DNA of 64,000 bases from Methylobacterium sp. Leaf112 (GTDB lineage Bacteria > Pseudomonadota > Alphaproteobacteria > Rhizobiales > Beijerinckiaceae), in assembly GCF_001423295.1 (NCBI RefSeq), contig NZ_LMNG01000034.1, forward strand, positions 19,482-83,481, read 5' to 3'. The notes beneath the pieces were generated by a model, which saw only the letters and a program-made list of their open reading frames with translations, was not told the origin of the DNA and did not search any database. Positions 44,493-52,058 of the stretch are shown here, one piece after another (positions within the stretch are counted from its first letter, which is position 1; each line of letters starts with the position of its first letter). A program made the translations under genes and the position numbers.

Positions 44493-46403
44493 ATGACACC
44501 CGATCCCGCGCAAGCGCCGGACGGCGCACCGCCCGCGCGCCCCGGCCTCGTCGCCACCTATCGCCGGCTGTGGCCCTACCTGTGGCCGTACGGCCGGCCC
44601 GACCTGCAGCGGCGGGTGTTCCTCGCGTTCGGCCTGCTGATCGTGGCGAAGTTCGTCACCATGGTGACGCCGTTCACCTTCAAGTGGGCGACCGACGCCC
44701 TGGTGGCCCTGACCGACCCGAAGCCCGGCGCCGCGATTCCCACCGGCGTGTTCGCCGCCCCGATGGTGCTCATCGGACTCTACGGCCTGTCGCGGGTGGC
44801 GATGGCCGGGCTGACGCAGGTGCGCGACGGGCTGTTCGCCAAGGTGGCGATGCACGCCGTGCGGCGTCTCGCCCTGCAGACCTTCGATCACATGCACCGG
44901 CTCTCCCTGCGCTTCCACCTCGAGCGCAAGACCGGCGGCCTGACCCGGGTGCTGGAGCGCGGCCGCGGCGGGATCGAGGAACTGTCGCGCCTGATGGTGC
45001 TGACCCTGGTGCCCACCATCGTCGAGTTCGTCCTCGTCATCGGCGTCCTCGCCTACGAGTTCGACTGGGTCTACTCGGCCGTGGTGTTCGTCATGGTGGC
45101 GGCCTATCTCGGCTTCACCTGGAAGGCGACGCAGTGGCGCATCGAGATCCGCCGCCGGATGAACAACTCCGACACCGACGCCAACACCAAGGCGGTGGAT
45201 TCGCTCCTCAACTTCGAGACGGTGAAGTACTTCGGCGCGGAACGCCGTGAGGCGGAGCGCTACGACGCCTCCATGGCCAAGTACGAAAAGGCCTCGACGC
45301 AAACCTACGTGTCGCTCGCCGTGCTCAACGCCGGCCAGGCGGTGATCTTCACCATCGGCATGACCGTGGTGATGTGGCTGGCGGCGCGGGACATCATGGC
45401 CGGGCGCACCACGCTGGGCGGGTTTGTGCTGGTCAACACCATGCTGATCCAGCTCTCGATGCCGCTCAACTTCATGGGCATGATCTACCGCGAGATCAAA
45501 CAGGCGCTGATCGACATCGACGACATGTTCCTCATCCTGCACCGCAACCCCGAGATCGCCGATCGACCCGACGCGACCCCGCTGCGAGCCCAGGGCGGGA
45601 CGGTGGAGTTCCGGGACGTGCGCTTCGCCTACGATCCCGCCCGGCCGATCCTGCGCGGTGTCTCCTTCACGGTGCCGGCGGGCCAGACCGTCGCCATCGT
45701 CGGCCCCTCGGGCGCCGGCAAGTCGACCCTGTCGCGGCTGCTGTTCCGGTTCTACGAGCCGCAGGGCGGGCGCATCCTGGTCGACGGCCAGGACATCGCC
45801 GGCGTCACCCAAGGGTCGCTGCGCGCCGCCCTCGGCATGGTCCCGCAGGACACGGTGCTGTTCAACGACACCATCGGGTACAACATCCGCTACGGCTGCT
45901 GGGACGCCACCGACGCCCAGGTGCGCGAGGCCGCCGCACTCGCCCAGATCGACCGCTTCGTCTCCGCCCTGCCGGAGGGCTACGACACCCCCGTGGGCGA
46001 GCGCGGCCTGAAGCTGTCCGGCGGCGAGAAGCAGCGCGTCGCCATCGCGCGCACCATCCTGAAGGGCCCGCCGATCCTCGTCCTCGACGAGGCGACCTCG
46101 GCCCTCGACAGCTTCACCGAACGCGAGATCCAGGACGCCCTCGACACCATCTCGCAGAACCGCACCACCCTCGTCATCGCCCACCGCCTCTCGACGGTGG
46201 TCAACGCCGACGAGATTCTGGTGTTGGACAAGGGCGTGATCGTCGAGCGTGGGGCGCACCAGGGGTTGCTGGATGCCGGTGGGGTCTATGCGTCGCTGTG
46301 GAGCCGGCAGCGGGAGGCTGATGCGGCTTTGGCGGTTTTGCAGGGGGCGGACGGTGAGCGGGGGCGTGTGGGGGTTGGGCGGGAGGCTGTACCGGCGGAG
46401 TAA
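44493..46403 (+). CDS. ABC exporter, Atm1/HMT1 type (fused permease and ATPase)
   Basis: 636 residues. Six membrane helices in a type 1 exporter fold (about 40-330) include the EFVLVIGVLAYEFDWVYSAV helix and NSLLNFETVKYFGAERREAE, the glutathione-site region characteristic of Atm1-like proteins. The ATPase has Walker A GPSGAGKSTLSRLLFRFYEP, a Q-loop MVPQDTVLFNDTIGYNI, signature LSGGEKQRVAIARTILKGP, Walker B ILVLDEATSALDS and switch His IAHRLSTV. In alphaproteobacteria such exporters move glutathione-linked metal or sulfur compounds out of the cytoplasm. It is the last core gene before the AT-rich accessory patch; psd follows only after that patch. Confidence 0.9.
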   Translation: MTPDPAQAPDGAPPARPGLVATYRRLWPYLWPYGRPDLQRRVFLAFGLLIVAKFVTMVTPFTFKWATDALVALTDPKPGAAIPTGVFAAPMVLIGLYGLSRVAMAGLTQVRDGLFAKVAMHAVRRLALQTFDHMHRLSLRFHLERKTGGLTRVLERGRGGIEELSRLMVLTLVPTIVEFVLVIGVLAYEFDWVYSAVVFVMVAAYLGFTWKATQWRIEIRRRMNNSDTDANTKAVDSLLNFETVKYFGAERREAERYDASMAKYEKASTQTYVSLAVLNAGQAVIFTIGMTVVMWLAARDIMAGRTTLGGFVLVNTMLIQLSMPLNFMGMIYREIKQALIDIDDMFLILHRNPEIADRPDATPLRAQGGTVEFRDVRFAYDPARPILRGVSFTVPAGQTVAIVGPSGAGKSTLSRLLFRFYEPQGGRILVDGQDIAGVTQGSLRAALGMVPQDTVLFNDTIGYNIRYGCWDATDAQVREAAALAQIDRFVSALPEGYDTPVGERGLKLSGGEKQRVAIARTILKGPPILVLDEATSALDSFTEREIQDALDTISQNRTTLVIAHRLSTVVNADEILVLDKGVIVERGAHQGLLDAGGVYASLWSRQREADAALAVLQGADGERGRVGVGREAVPAE

Positions 46404-46419
46404 CATAAATTGCGTTACT
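46399..46419. repeat. Short inverted repeat at the left edge of the AT-rich patch
   Basis: AGTAAC at 46399-46404 and GTTACT at 46414-46419 flank ATAAATTGC. It covers the ABC exporter's stop codon and marks where composition changes abruptly. It may be a hairpin terminator or chance. Confidence 0.3.
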
Positions 46420-46516
46420 TAAATGATTTGGAGTCTTGAGATGGGTCGAATTAAGTATCGATTACCTTTCCTGAGTTGGATCTAGATTATGAGTTTATAG
46501 AATGATGCTTTGTACA

Positions 46517-47008
46517 TCACGCGGGGCCTAAAAAATGCGTGTAGACTCGGTCAAGTAGTCCGCTATAGGCATTGAAGTAGTTTTGAAGTTTGCTTGACGA
46601 AACATCTACATGAACCTTCTTTCGATGAGCAATCGTAATGCGGTCGTCGACCATATTATCGAGATGCTGCTTCTCAGCATCAAGCTCATTGTCCCATTGA
46701 CGCTTTAATTCCGCTTCGAACGCCGAATCGAATAAGCCAACGAGTTCAAGAATTTTAGTAGTCTTAGGGTTTTGGTAGCTTTCGCAGATTTTCTCGATGG
46801 GCCTGTAGATGCGGCTATTTGACCTTTGCTTGGCATACTCAATAAAAATGCGCTTAAGCAATTGCTCAAGGCTTCCGCAAATAGAAACGCAGATTTGTTG
46901 GCTTGATAAGGATATAAGTTCATCCCGATCTTTTCCAGACCCGGCCTTGATGATAGCTATCTGAAATTTTAGGCGATCAAACTCGGCTTGAAGCTCTTGC
47001 CGCTTCAT
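46517..47008 (-). CDS. HEPN-domain protein (MAE_28990/RiboL-PSP-HEPN-like), putative RNase effector
   Basis: 163 residues, helical throughout. SLSSQQICVSICGSLEQLLKRI (about 33-54) is the first long helix pair. DDRITIAHRKK (121-131) carries the HEPN catalytic signature R-x4-H (Arg123, His128), which in HEPN toxins cuts RNA. FNAYSGLLDRVYTHF closes the last helix. Low GC and unusual codon use mark it as acquired DNA. The start overlaps the stop of the DUF262 gene (ATGA), so the two are co-translated. The family assignment rests on the motif and helix layout; a catalytically inactive HEPN accessory role is the main alternative. Confidence 0.7.
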   Translation of the reverse strand: MKRQELQAEFDRLKFQIAIIKAGSGKDRDELISLSSQQICVSICGSLEQLLKRIFIEYAKQRSNSRIYRPIEKICESYQNPKTTKILELVGLFDSAFEAELKRQWDNELDAEKQHLDNMVDDRITIAHRKKVHVDVSSSKLQNYFNAYSGLLDRVYTHFLGPA

Positions 47009-48114
47009 ATCTTAGCAAAGGCCTTTTCGGCCTCCTCCATGCGCTTCTTAACGTTTTCCTCGTCAGCAGTGGCCCTTATATAGCCCTCGATGAAGCGCTC
47101 GTTCTGTAATAGTTCGTTGTAGGCAGATAGTGCTGCTACAGCTTTGGGGTCCGCTTTTTTCGTGAGGCGATGGGCGAGCGCACAGGTCACCGCGTCAAAG
47201 ACTGCGGTGTTAAGAGAGCGGTCAGGGCGGAAGGTTCGAGCGCCCAGTGCCTTTGTAACAAACCCTACTGTTTTAAGAAAAATTTCACCTAGCTCTTGCA
47301 GCTGCGCATCTGGCAGGCTTCGTTTTTCCTTCATGTAATTATTAAGAAAATGCTTCATAGGGCTTTTGTATTCGGCGCCCTTTTCATAGAAGGCCATAAA
47401 TCGTAGGATGAGTTCTACGTCTTTAAGGCGCTTGCTTTTGGGGCCGTATACCTTCCGCCACTCCGCATTTTCATTGAGATTGTGCAGATAATCATTGAAT
47501 CTACCATGGCAAATACATGATCTAATCTCTTGAGGCGAAAGCTTGATTCCGCCAGTGTTGATTCGCTCGAAAACTTCGTAGACGCTATTGATTTCACCCT
47601 CGGGCAAATCTTGCTTAAATACCGTGGCGTGGATCACTGCATCATCTAGGCGTGCGCGATCAGCCTCATCTAGTGTCTTGTAGCTCCGTCCGCCGAACTT
47701 TGTTTCAATTCCAGTTAGTAAAAATTCCTTTCCATTTATAACACCTTCGGTAAAATATAGAAGTGACTTCAAGCGTTGCTGGCCGTCAATCACAAGGTGC
47801 TTTCCGGATTCGGCTTCCTTAAACAGAAAAATCCCGGGGACGGGGAGGCCTAGAAGGAGTGACTCTATAAAACGAGAGCACTGGTTCTGGGACCAGACAA
47901 AAGCGCGCTGGAATGGAGGAATGTAGAAAAGCTTCTTTCCCATTCGTGAAACAAGTGTCTCGACCGGATAGTCGACGCCGAATGAAGAAATCGAGAACAA
48001 ATCGCCGGTGGTTGATACGTCCTCATCCGCATCCTCGACATTCGTTAAATCTTCTAATTCTTCTTTCAATTGTTCAATGTCGTTCACGATTTTCTCCTGG
48101 GCGTCCGCCCCCAA
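47005..48114 (-). CDS. DUF262 domain protein (GmrS/ParB-like), partner of a HEPN protein
   Basis: 369 residues. An acidic N-terminus (about 1-38) precedes the DUF262 domain. LFYIPPFQRAFVWSQNQCSR (62-81) matches the YxxPxFQRxFVW motif, HLVIDGQQRLKSLLYF has the DGQQR motif (about 110-114), and VFERINTGGIKLSPQEIRSC is the family's FxRINTGG-L motif. DUF262 is the GmrS-type nucleotide-dependent module of type IV restriction and of SspE/BrxU-like proteins. The HNH (DUF1524/GmrD-like) half normally found with it is absent; the C-terminal ~150 residues are helical. The downstream overlapping HEPN gene may replace it as nuclease. The gene is AT-rich like its partner, and is read leftward from a ~210-base AT-rich promoter region. 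Confidence 0.8.
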   Translation of the reverse strand: MGADAQEKIVNDIEQLKEELEDLTNVEDADEDVSTTGDLFSISSFGVDYPVETLVSRMGKKLFYIPPFQRAFVWSQNQCSRFIESLLLGLPVPGIFLFKEAESGKHLVIDGQQRLKSLLYFTEGVINGKEFLLTGIETKFGGRSYKTLDEADRARLDDAVIHATVFKQDLPEGEINSVYEVFERINTGGIKLSPQEIRSCICHGRFNDYLHNLNENAEWRKVYGPKSKRLKDVELILRFMAFYEKGAEYKSPMKHFLNNYMKEKRSLPDAQLQELGEIFLKTVGFVTKALGARTFRPDRSLNTAVFDAVTCALAHRLTKKADPKAVAALSAYNELLQNERFIEGYIRATADEENVKKRMEEAEKAFAKI

Positions 48115-48327
48115 TTATTACAATAAAGCCCTGCAAGCAGATTATTAAAGAGTTTTAAGCTGAGCAATGATTCATATGCTACAGAAATAATTTCAGCCAA
48201 AGCTGAGCGTTGAAACAATCCCTAGCCAGAGATGTTATTTTGCATAGGTTGGGAATCTTGCACAAGACCGAAACGGCCGATTCATTTTCATTTTGTTTGG
48301 TGCGGGTATCACATGCATAATGAGGGC
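48115..48327. promoter_or_regulatory. AT-rich divergent promoter region of the DUF262-HEPN operon and toxin-antitoxin pair
   Basis: About 210 bases, the most AT-rich stretch here. It must hold the leftward promoter of the DUF262 gene and the rightward promoter of the ParD-like gene. No inverted repeat strong enough to name an operator was found. Confidence 0.4.
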
Positions 48328-48561
48328 ATGACCGAGCTTCTGGATCACGCCATCGAGCGCGTCCGCGCCCTCCCGCCCGAAACACAGGACGCGTTCGCCC
48401 GCGTCCTGCTGAACCTTGCGGGCGACGAGGACGACCAAGCCGTCTATCACCTCACGCCGGCCGAAGAGGCATCGCTCGCCAAGTCCCTCGAACAGGCCGA
48501 ACGCGGCGAGTTCGCGACGGACGAACAGGTGCGGGCGGTCTGGGCGAAGCACGGCCTTTGA
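48328..48561 (+). CDS. Antitoxin of a ParE/RelE-type toxin-antitoxin pair
   Basis: 77 residues from the ATG at 48328; an ATG at 48313 (five codons earlier) is also possible and has better ribosome-site spacing. TELLDHAIERVRALPPETQDAFARVLLNL is a helical N-terminus; AVYHLTPAEEASLAKSLEQAERGEFATDE is the toxin-neutralising tail typical of alphaproteobacterial addiction-module antitoxins of the ParD-like type. Its stop overlaps the TTG start of the toxin gene, so the two are translationally coupled and the antitoxin comes first, as usual. GC content returns to the genome level here. Confidence 0.75.
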   Translation: MTELLDHAIERVRALPPETQDAFARVLLNLAGDEDDQAVYHLTPAEEASLAKSLEQAERGEFATDEQVRAVWAKHGL

Positions 48562-48851
48562 GACTGCGCTACACCCCGGAGGCGGTGGCCGAACTCGCCG
48601 GCGTCCTCGATGGGATCGCGGACCAGTCTCCACAGGGCGCGCGTCGCGTCCGGTCGCGCATCCTGAAGACCATCGATCTCCTCGCGGAGCATCCTCACGG
48701 CGGCCAGCGCACGAACCATCCGACGCTGCGTCGCATCGTGGTGCGACCCTATCCCTACCTGATCTTCTACCGTGTCACCGACACCGAGTTGATCATCATC
48801 GGTGTCCGCCATGCCGCCCGTGACCCGGCGTCCATGCCGGATGCGCCGTGA
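48558..48851 (+). CDS. ParE/RelE family toxin
   Basis: 97 residues. The start is a TTG at 48558 overlapping the antitoxin stop (TTGA), which places the typical MRLRYTPEAVAELAGVLDGI opening in frame. The rest, KTIDLLAEHPHGGQRT, TLRRIVVRPYPYLIFYRVTD and ELIIIGVRHAARDP, matches the RelE/ParE fold: basic surface, F-Y-R-V strand and the terminal hydrophobic strand followed by RH. Members inhibit DNA gyrase (ParE) or cleave mRNA on ribosomes (RelE); the short form without the RelE catalytic triad suggests ParE. Confidence 0.85.
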   Translation: MRLRYTPEAVAELAGVLDGIADQSPQGARRVRSRILKTIDLLAEHPHGGQRTNHPTLRRIVVRPYPYLIFYRVTDTELIIIGVRHAARDPASMPDAP

Positions 48852-48917
48852 CGCTGAACGAGTGGGTGCGCGGGCCTACAGACAGCCGAAGCGGCCAAGT
48901 CCCAAAGCCTTGGGGAC

Positions 48918-49163
48918 TCAAAGCTGTCGGTCGGCTCGAGCAACAGCGAAGTTGTCCTGCATCCGCATCAGCGTCTCCCGTGACACGCCGAACGCCTTCT
49001 CGATGCGCAACGCCATGTCCGGCGACAGGGCGGCCCGTGCGTCGACCAGATCGGACAGGGTCGGGTGGGGCACCCCAAGGGCTACGGCGGCGTCTGCGCG
49101 GGACAGGCCGGACTCTTCCAACAGTTCGCGGACGAACTCGCCCGGATGGGCCGGGTTCTTCAT
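48918..49163 (-). CDS. HigA-like XRE antitoxin, orphan
   Basis: 81 residues. The HigA opening MKNPAHPGEFVRELLEESGL is followed by an XRE helix-turn-helix SRADAAVALGVPHPTLSDLV, then ARAALSPDMALRIEKAFGVS and ETLMRMQDNF. This is the HTH-HigA addiction-module pattern. The family toxin HigB, usually immediately upstream, is absent: the 350 bases upstream hold only a palindromic repeat and the psd leader. It is therefore either a solo antitoxin or a remnant of a broken pair. Confidence 0.85.
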   Translation of the reverse strand: MKNPAHPGEFVRELLEESGLSRADAAVALGVPHPTLSDLVDARAALSPDMALRIEKAFGVSRETLMRMQDNFAVARADRQL

Positions 49164-49517
49164 CTGGATTGCGTATCGGTCATTATCTCCCCCACCTTGG
49201 CGTTGGGCGTAGGCCTCCTGCCGAATCCAGTGTTCGCATCAGGGCGAGCGGACGCAACAGGCCCCCTCTCCTGGAAGGAGAGGGTTGGGGTGAGGTGTCG
49301 TCCATCTCCGGAAAGGTCACACACCTCACCCTGTCCCTCTCCTTCCAGGAGAGGGGACCCGCGCTCGACCTCATCCGGTCTGGTGGCGTCGCTTTCGTTG
49401 CCGCCCCAACCTTACGCCAACCCCCCCCCAAAGGTTGACGCGCGCCCCCCCGCCTGCCATCGCGCGGGGTCCGGATTCCCGTTCGCGCCCGCGCCGGGCC
49501 ACGATCTGAAAGACCGC
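49164..49517. other. Intergenic region upstream of psd with a large palindrome
   Basis: About 350 bases. It contains the promoter of the orphan HigA-like gene, a 94-base palindromic element (49263-49356) and the leader of psd. No HigB-like frame is found on either strand. Confidence 0.5.
49263..49356. repeat. REP-like palindromic element
   Basis: The left arm (49263-49298) begins CCCCTCTCCTGGAAGGAGAG and ends GGTGAGGTGT. The right arm (49321-49356) is its inverted copy with 33 of 36 bases matching, separated by a 22-base loop. Each arm is itself internally palindromic (CTCTCCT-GGA-AGGAGAG). Similar CCTCTCC/GGTGAGG elements are scattered in many proteobacterial genomes. Confidence 0.8.
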
Positions 49518-50228
49518 ATGTCCGACCTCCTCGAGACGATTCGCCGAACCCTCGTGCCGATCCACAAGGAGGGCTATCCGTTCATCCTCATCGGCATCGT
49601 GCTGACGGTGATCGGCGGGTACTTCGCCCAGTTCCTCGGGTGGATTTTTCTGATCCTCACCCTGTGGGTCTGCTACTTCTTTCGCGATCCCGAGCGCGTC
49701 ACCCCGGTGGGCGACGGGCTGGTGGTGTCGCCGGCCGACGGGCGGGTGAACCTCATCGCCACGGTGCTGCCGCCGCCCGAGCTCGACCTGCCGCAGGAGC
49801 CGATGCTGCGCGTCTCGGTGTTCATGAACGTGTTCGACTGCCACGTGAACCGCGTGCCGATGACGGGCAAGATCGGGCAGATCCACTACACGCCCGGGCT
49901 CTTTCTCAACGCCGAACTCGACAAGGCCAGCGACGACAACGAGCGCAACGGCCTCGTGCTGGAGACGACGCACGCGGGCGCGCCCTTGCGCATCGGCGTG
50001 GTGCAGATCGCCGGCCTCGTGGCGCGCCGCATCGTCGGCTGGGTGCATGCCGGCGACACGCTGAACGTCGGCGAGCGCTTCGGCCTCATCCGCTTCGGCT
50101 CGCGGGTCGACGTCTACCTCCCCGTCGGCACCCGCGTGCTCGTGGGGCTGGGCCAGAAGGCGGTGGCGGGCGAGACCGTGCTGGCGGACCTCGCCGGCGG
50201 GCCCGAGCGCGCCTTCCGCCGCATCTGA
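49518..50228 (+). CDS. psd: Phosphatidylserine decarboxylase proenzyme (short form)
   Basis: 236 residues from the ATG at 49518. Two hydrophobic helices (about 20-52) anchor it to the inner membrane. VSPADGRV, SVFMNVFDCHVNRVP and NERNGLVLETTHAGAP are conserved. The self-cleavage site is in IRFGSRVDVYLP, giving a pyruvoyl group from Ser195. It converts phosphatidylserine to phosphatidylethanolamine. It forms a tight pair with pssA (stop to start 3 bases), whose product it uses. Confidence 0.93.
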   Translation: MSDLLETIRRTLVPIHKEGYPFILIGIVLTVIGGYFAQFLGWIFLILTLWVCYFFRDPERVTPVGDGLVVSPADGRVNLIATVLPPPELDLPQEPMLRVSVFMNVFDCHVNRVPMTGKIGQIHYTPGLFLNAELDKASDDNERNGLVLETTHAGAPLRIGVVQIAGLVARRIVGWVHAGDTLNVGERFGLIRFGSRVDVYLPVGTRVLVGLGQKAVAGETVLADLAGGPERAFRRI

Positions 50229-50231
50229 GGG

Positions 50232-51113
50232 ATGAGCATGGACGATCTGTTCCCGCCCTTCGCGCCCGACGCCAACGAGCCCCGGCCGCGCCGGTTCAAG
50301 CCGGTGCCGTTCCGGATGATCGCGCCCAACATGATCACCCTGATGGCTTTGTGCCTCGGGCTCACCGCCATCCGCCTCGCCTTCGAGGGGAAGTTCGAGC
50401 CCGCCGTCATCGCCATCGTGGCCGCCGCCTTCCTCGACGGCATCGACGGGCGGGTGGCGCGGATGCTCAAGGGCACCTCGCGCTTCGGGGCCGAGCTCGA
50501 TTCGCTGGCCGACTTCGTCAATTTCGGCTGCGCCCCGGCGCTGATCCTCTACGGCTTCGCCCTGAAGGAGCTGAAATCCGTCGGCTGGATCGTGGCCCTC
50601 ATCTTCGCCATCGCCATGGCGCTCCGCCTCGCTCGCTTCAACGCCATGCTGGACGATCCCAACCGCCCGGCCTGGAAGAAGGATTTCTTCGTCGGCATGC
50701 CGGCGCCGGCGGGCGCACTCACCGTGCTGCTGCCGCTCTACCTGCACTTCCTCGGCCTGCCCCTGGAGCGCTGGGCCGCCCCGGTGGTGCTCGGCTACAT
50801 GCTGTGCATCGCGCTCCTCGTGGTCTCCACGGTGCCGACCTTCTCGGGCAAGACGGTCGGCAAGCGCGTGCCGCGGGAAGCGGTGCTGCCGATCTTCCTC
50901 GTGGGTGTCGCGGCCTTCGGGCTGCTGATCTCGTTCCCGTTCGAGGCCATGGTGGCGCTGGCGCTCGGCTACCTCGTCACCCTGCCCATCGGGGCGGCGC
51001 AGTACCGCCGGCGGGCCAAGGCCGAGGCGCGGGCCGCCGCCTCCCTGCCGGCGCCCGCGCCGGACGACCGCGATCCGGGCGGCTCCGAGCGCGATCGCGC
51101 CGTGGACAGCTGA
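50232..51113 (+). CDS. pssA: CDP-diacylglycerol--serine O-phosphatidyltransferase
   Basis: 293 residues. The CDP-alcohol phosphotransferase motif D-G-x2-A-R-x8-G-x3-D-x3-D is seen as DGRVARMLKGTSRFGAELDS (about 75-94). NMITLMALCLGLTAIRLA (about 33-50) opens the first of several membrane helices (6-8 in all), and the tail is charged and Ala/Pro-rich. It makes phosphatidylserine from CDP-diacylglycerol and serine, feeding psd. It starts 3 bases after psd. mscL follows at 70 bases and may be separate. Confidence 0.95.
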   Translation: MSMDDLFPPFAPDANEPRPRRFKPVPFRMIAPNMITLMALCLGLTAIRLAFEGKFEPAVIAIVAAAFLDGIDGRVARMLKGTSRFGAELDSLADFVNFGCAPALILYGFALKELKSVGWIVALIFAIAMALRLARFNAMLDDPNRPAWKKDFFVGMPAPAGALTVLLPLYLHFLGLPLERWAAPVVLGYMLCIALLVVSTVPTFSGKTVGKRVPREAVLPIFLVGVAAFGLLISFPFEAMVALALGYLVTLPIGAAQYRRRAKAEARAAASLPAPAPDDRDPGGSERDRAVDS

Positions 51114-51183
51114 GGCGCCCGCCTGTCGCCCTGCACCGGCATCCCGTAGTCTTCGCGCGAAGAATCAGGCGCGGAGGCCCACG

Positions 51184-51606
51184 ATGCTCGAAGAATTCAA
51201 GAAATTCGCCCTGCGCGGCAACGTGGTCGATCTCGCGGTCGGCGTGATCATCGGCGCGGCGTTCGGCGCCATCGTCACCTCGGCGGTGCAGGACGTGTTC
51301 ATGCCGATGATCGGCGCCATCACGGGCGGCCTCGATTTCTCGAACTATTACATCGCCCTGTCGTCGAGCGTGCAGAAGGGCGCGGCCTATGCCGACGCGA
51401 AGAAGCAGGGCGCGGTGATCGGCTACGGCCAGTTCCTCACCGTGGCGATCAACTTCATGATCGTCGCCTTCGTGCTGTTCCTCGTGATCCGGGCGATGAA
51501 CCGCCTCGTCAGCAAGGAGGAGGCGAAGCCCACCCCCGAAGTGCCGGCCGACGTGAAGATCCTCACGGAGATCCGCGACCTCCTGGCGACGAAGCCGGCC
51601 GTCTAG
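51184..51606 (+). CDS. mscL: Large-conductance mechanosensitive channel
   Basis: 140 residues. FKKFALRGNVVDLAVGVIIG and AAFGAIVTSAVQDVFMPMIG form the N-terminal amphipathic helix and the pore-lining TM1. The QFLTVAINFMIVAFVLFLVI stretch is TM2. PEVPADVKILTEIRDLLATK is the cytoplasmic bundle helix. It forms a pentameric channel opened by membrane tension during osmotic down-shock. The region before it (51114-51183) has a CTTCGCGCGAAG hairpin near 51152-51163. Confidence 0.96.
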   Translation: MLEEFKKFALRGNVVDLAVGVIIGAAFGAIVTSAVQDVFMPMIGAITGGLDFSNYYIALSSSVQKGAAYADAKKQGAVIGYGQFLTVAINFMIVAFVLFLVIRAMNRLVSKEEAKPTPEVPADVKILTEIRDLLATKPAV

Positions 51607-51636
51607 GGCCGCGCCGGCCTCCCGGCTGCGCCAGCC

Positions 51637-51891
51637 TCACGGCTGGGGAGGCTTGCCCGTGAGATCCTCCACGAGCCCGTCGAGGGCGTGCTCGACGGCG
51701 CCGGTGCCCTCCTCGTGGGTCTTCAGCCGCACTTCCAGGCGCTTGAGCTGAGGGCCGAACGCCTGGGGCGTCACCGGGTCGCCGAGGTATTCCGGCACCG
51801 CCTCGTCCGTGGTGAAGACCGAGCGCAGTTGCTGGCCGAGGTGATCGCGCACCGGCTCCGGCAGGGCGGCATCGTGGGGGTGGTCGCTCAC
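51637..51891 (-). CDS. Small hypothetical protein
   Basis: 84 residues, acidic and hydrophilic, without a membrane segment. It contains PVRDHLGQQLRSVFTTDEAV and FGPQLKRLEVRLKTHEEGTG. It looks like the short Methylobacterium hypothetical proteins that begin MSDHPHDAALPEPVRDHLGQ. I do not recognise a domain. It converges on mscL with 30 bases between the stops. Confidence 0.55.
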   Translation of the reverse strand: MSDHPHDAALPEPVRDHLGQQLRSVFTTDEAVPEYLGDPVTPQAFGPQLKRLEVRLKTHEEGTGAVEHALDGLVEDLTGKPPQP

Positions 51892-51984
51892 GGCTGGAAG
51901 TCTCCCGTCGGTTCAAGACTGCACAACGGTCGGGCCCGGGCAAGTGTTGCGTCGGTGCTCACAAATGACGGTCCGCCCCTCGAC

Positions 51985-52010
51985 AAAAAAGCCCCCGTCG
52001 CCGGGGGCTT
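51985..52010 (-). terminator. Rho-independent terminator of the glycine-zipper/DUF1236 gene
   Basis: Read leftward: AGCCCCCGGCGACGGGGGCT followed by TTTTTTGTCG, a 7-8-bp GC stem with a T6 tail, 49 bases after the stop of the DUF1236 gene. The T-run exists only on the minus strand. Confidence 0.82.
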
Positions 52011-52058
52011 TCTCAAATCCGGCCAGGCCGAACGATCAGGTCAGAGGACGGTTCAAGC

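Noticed and set aside
46404..49440. A complete mobile element around the accessory genes
   Set aside because: No integrase, transposase, tRNA target or flanking direct repeats could be found.
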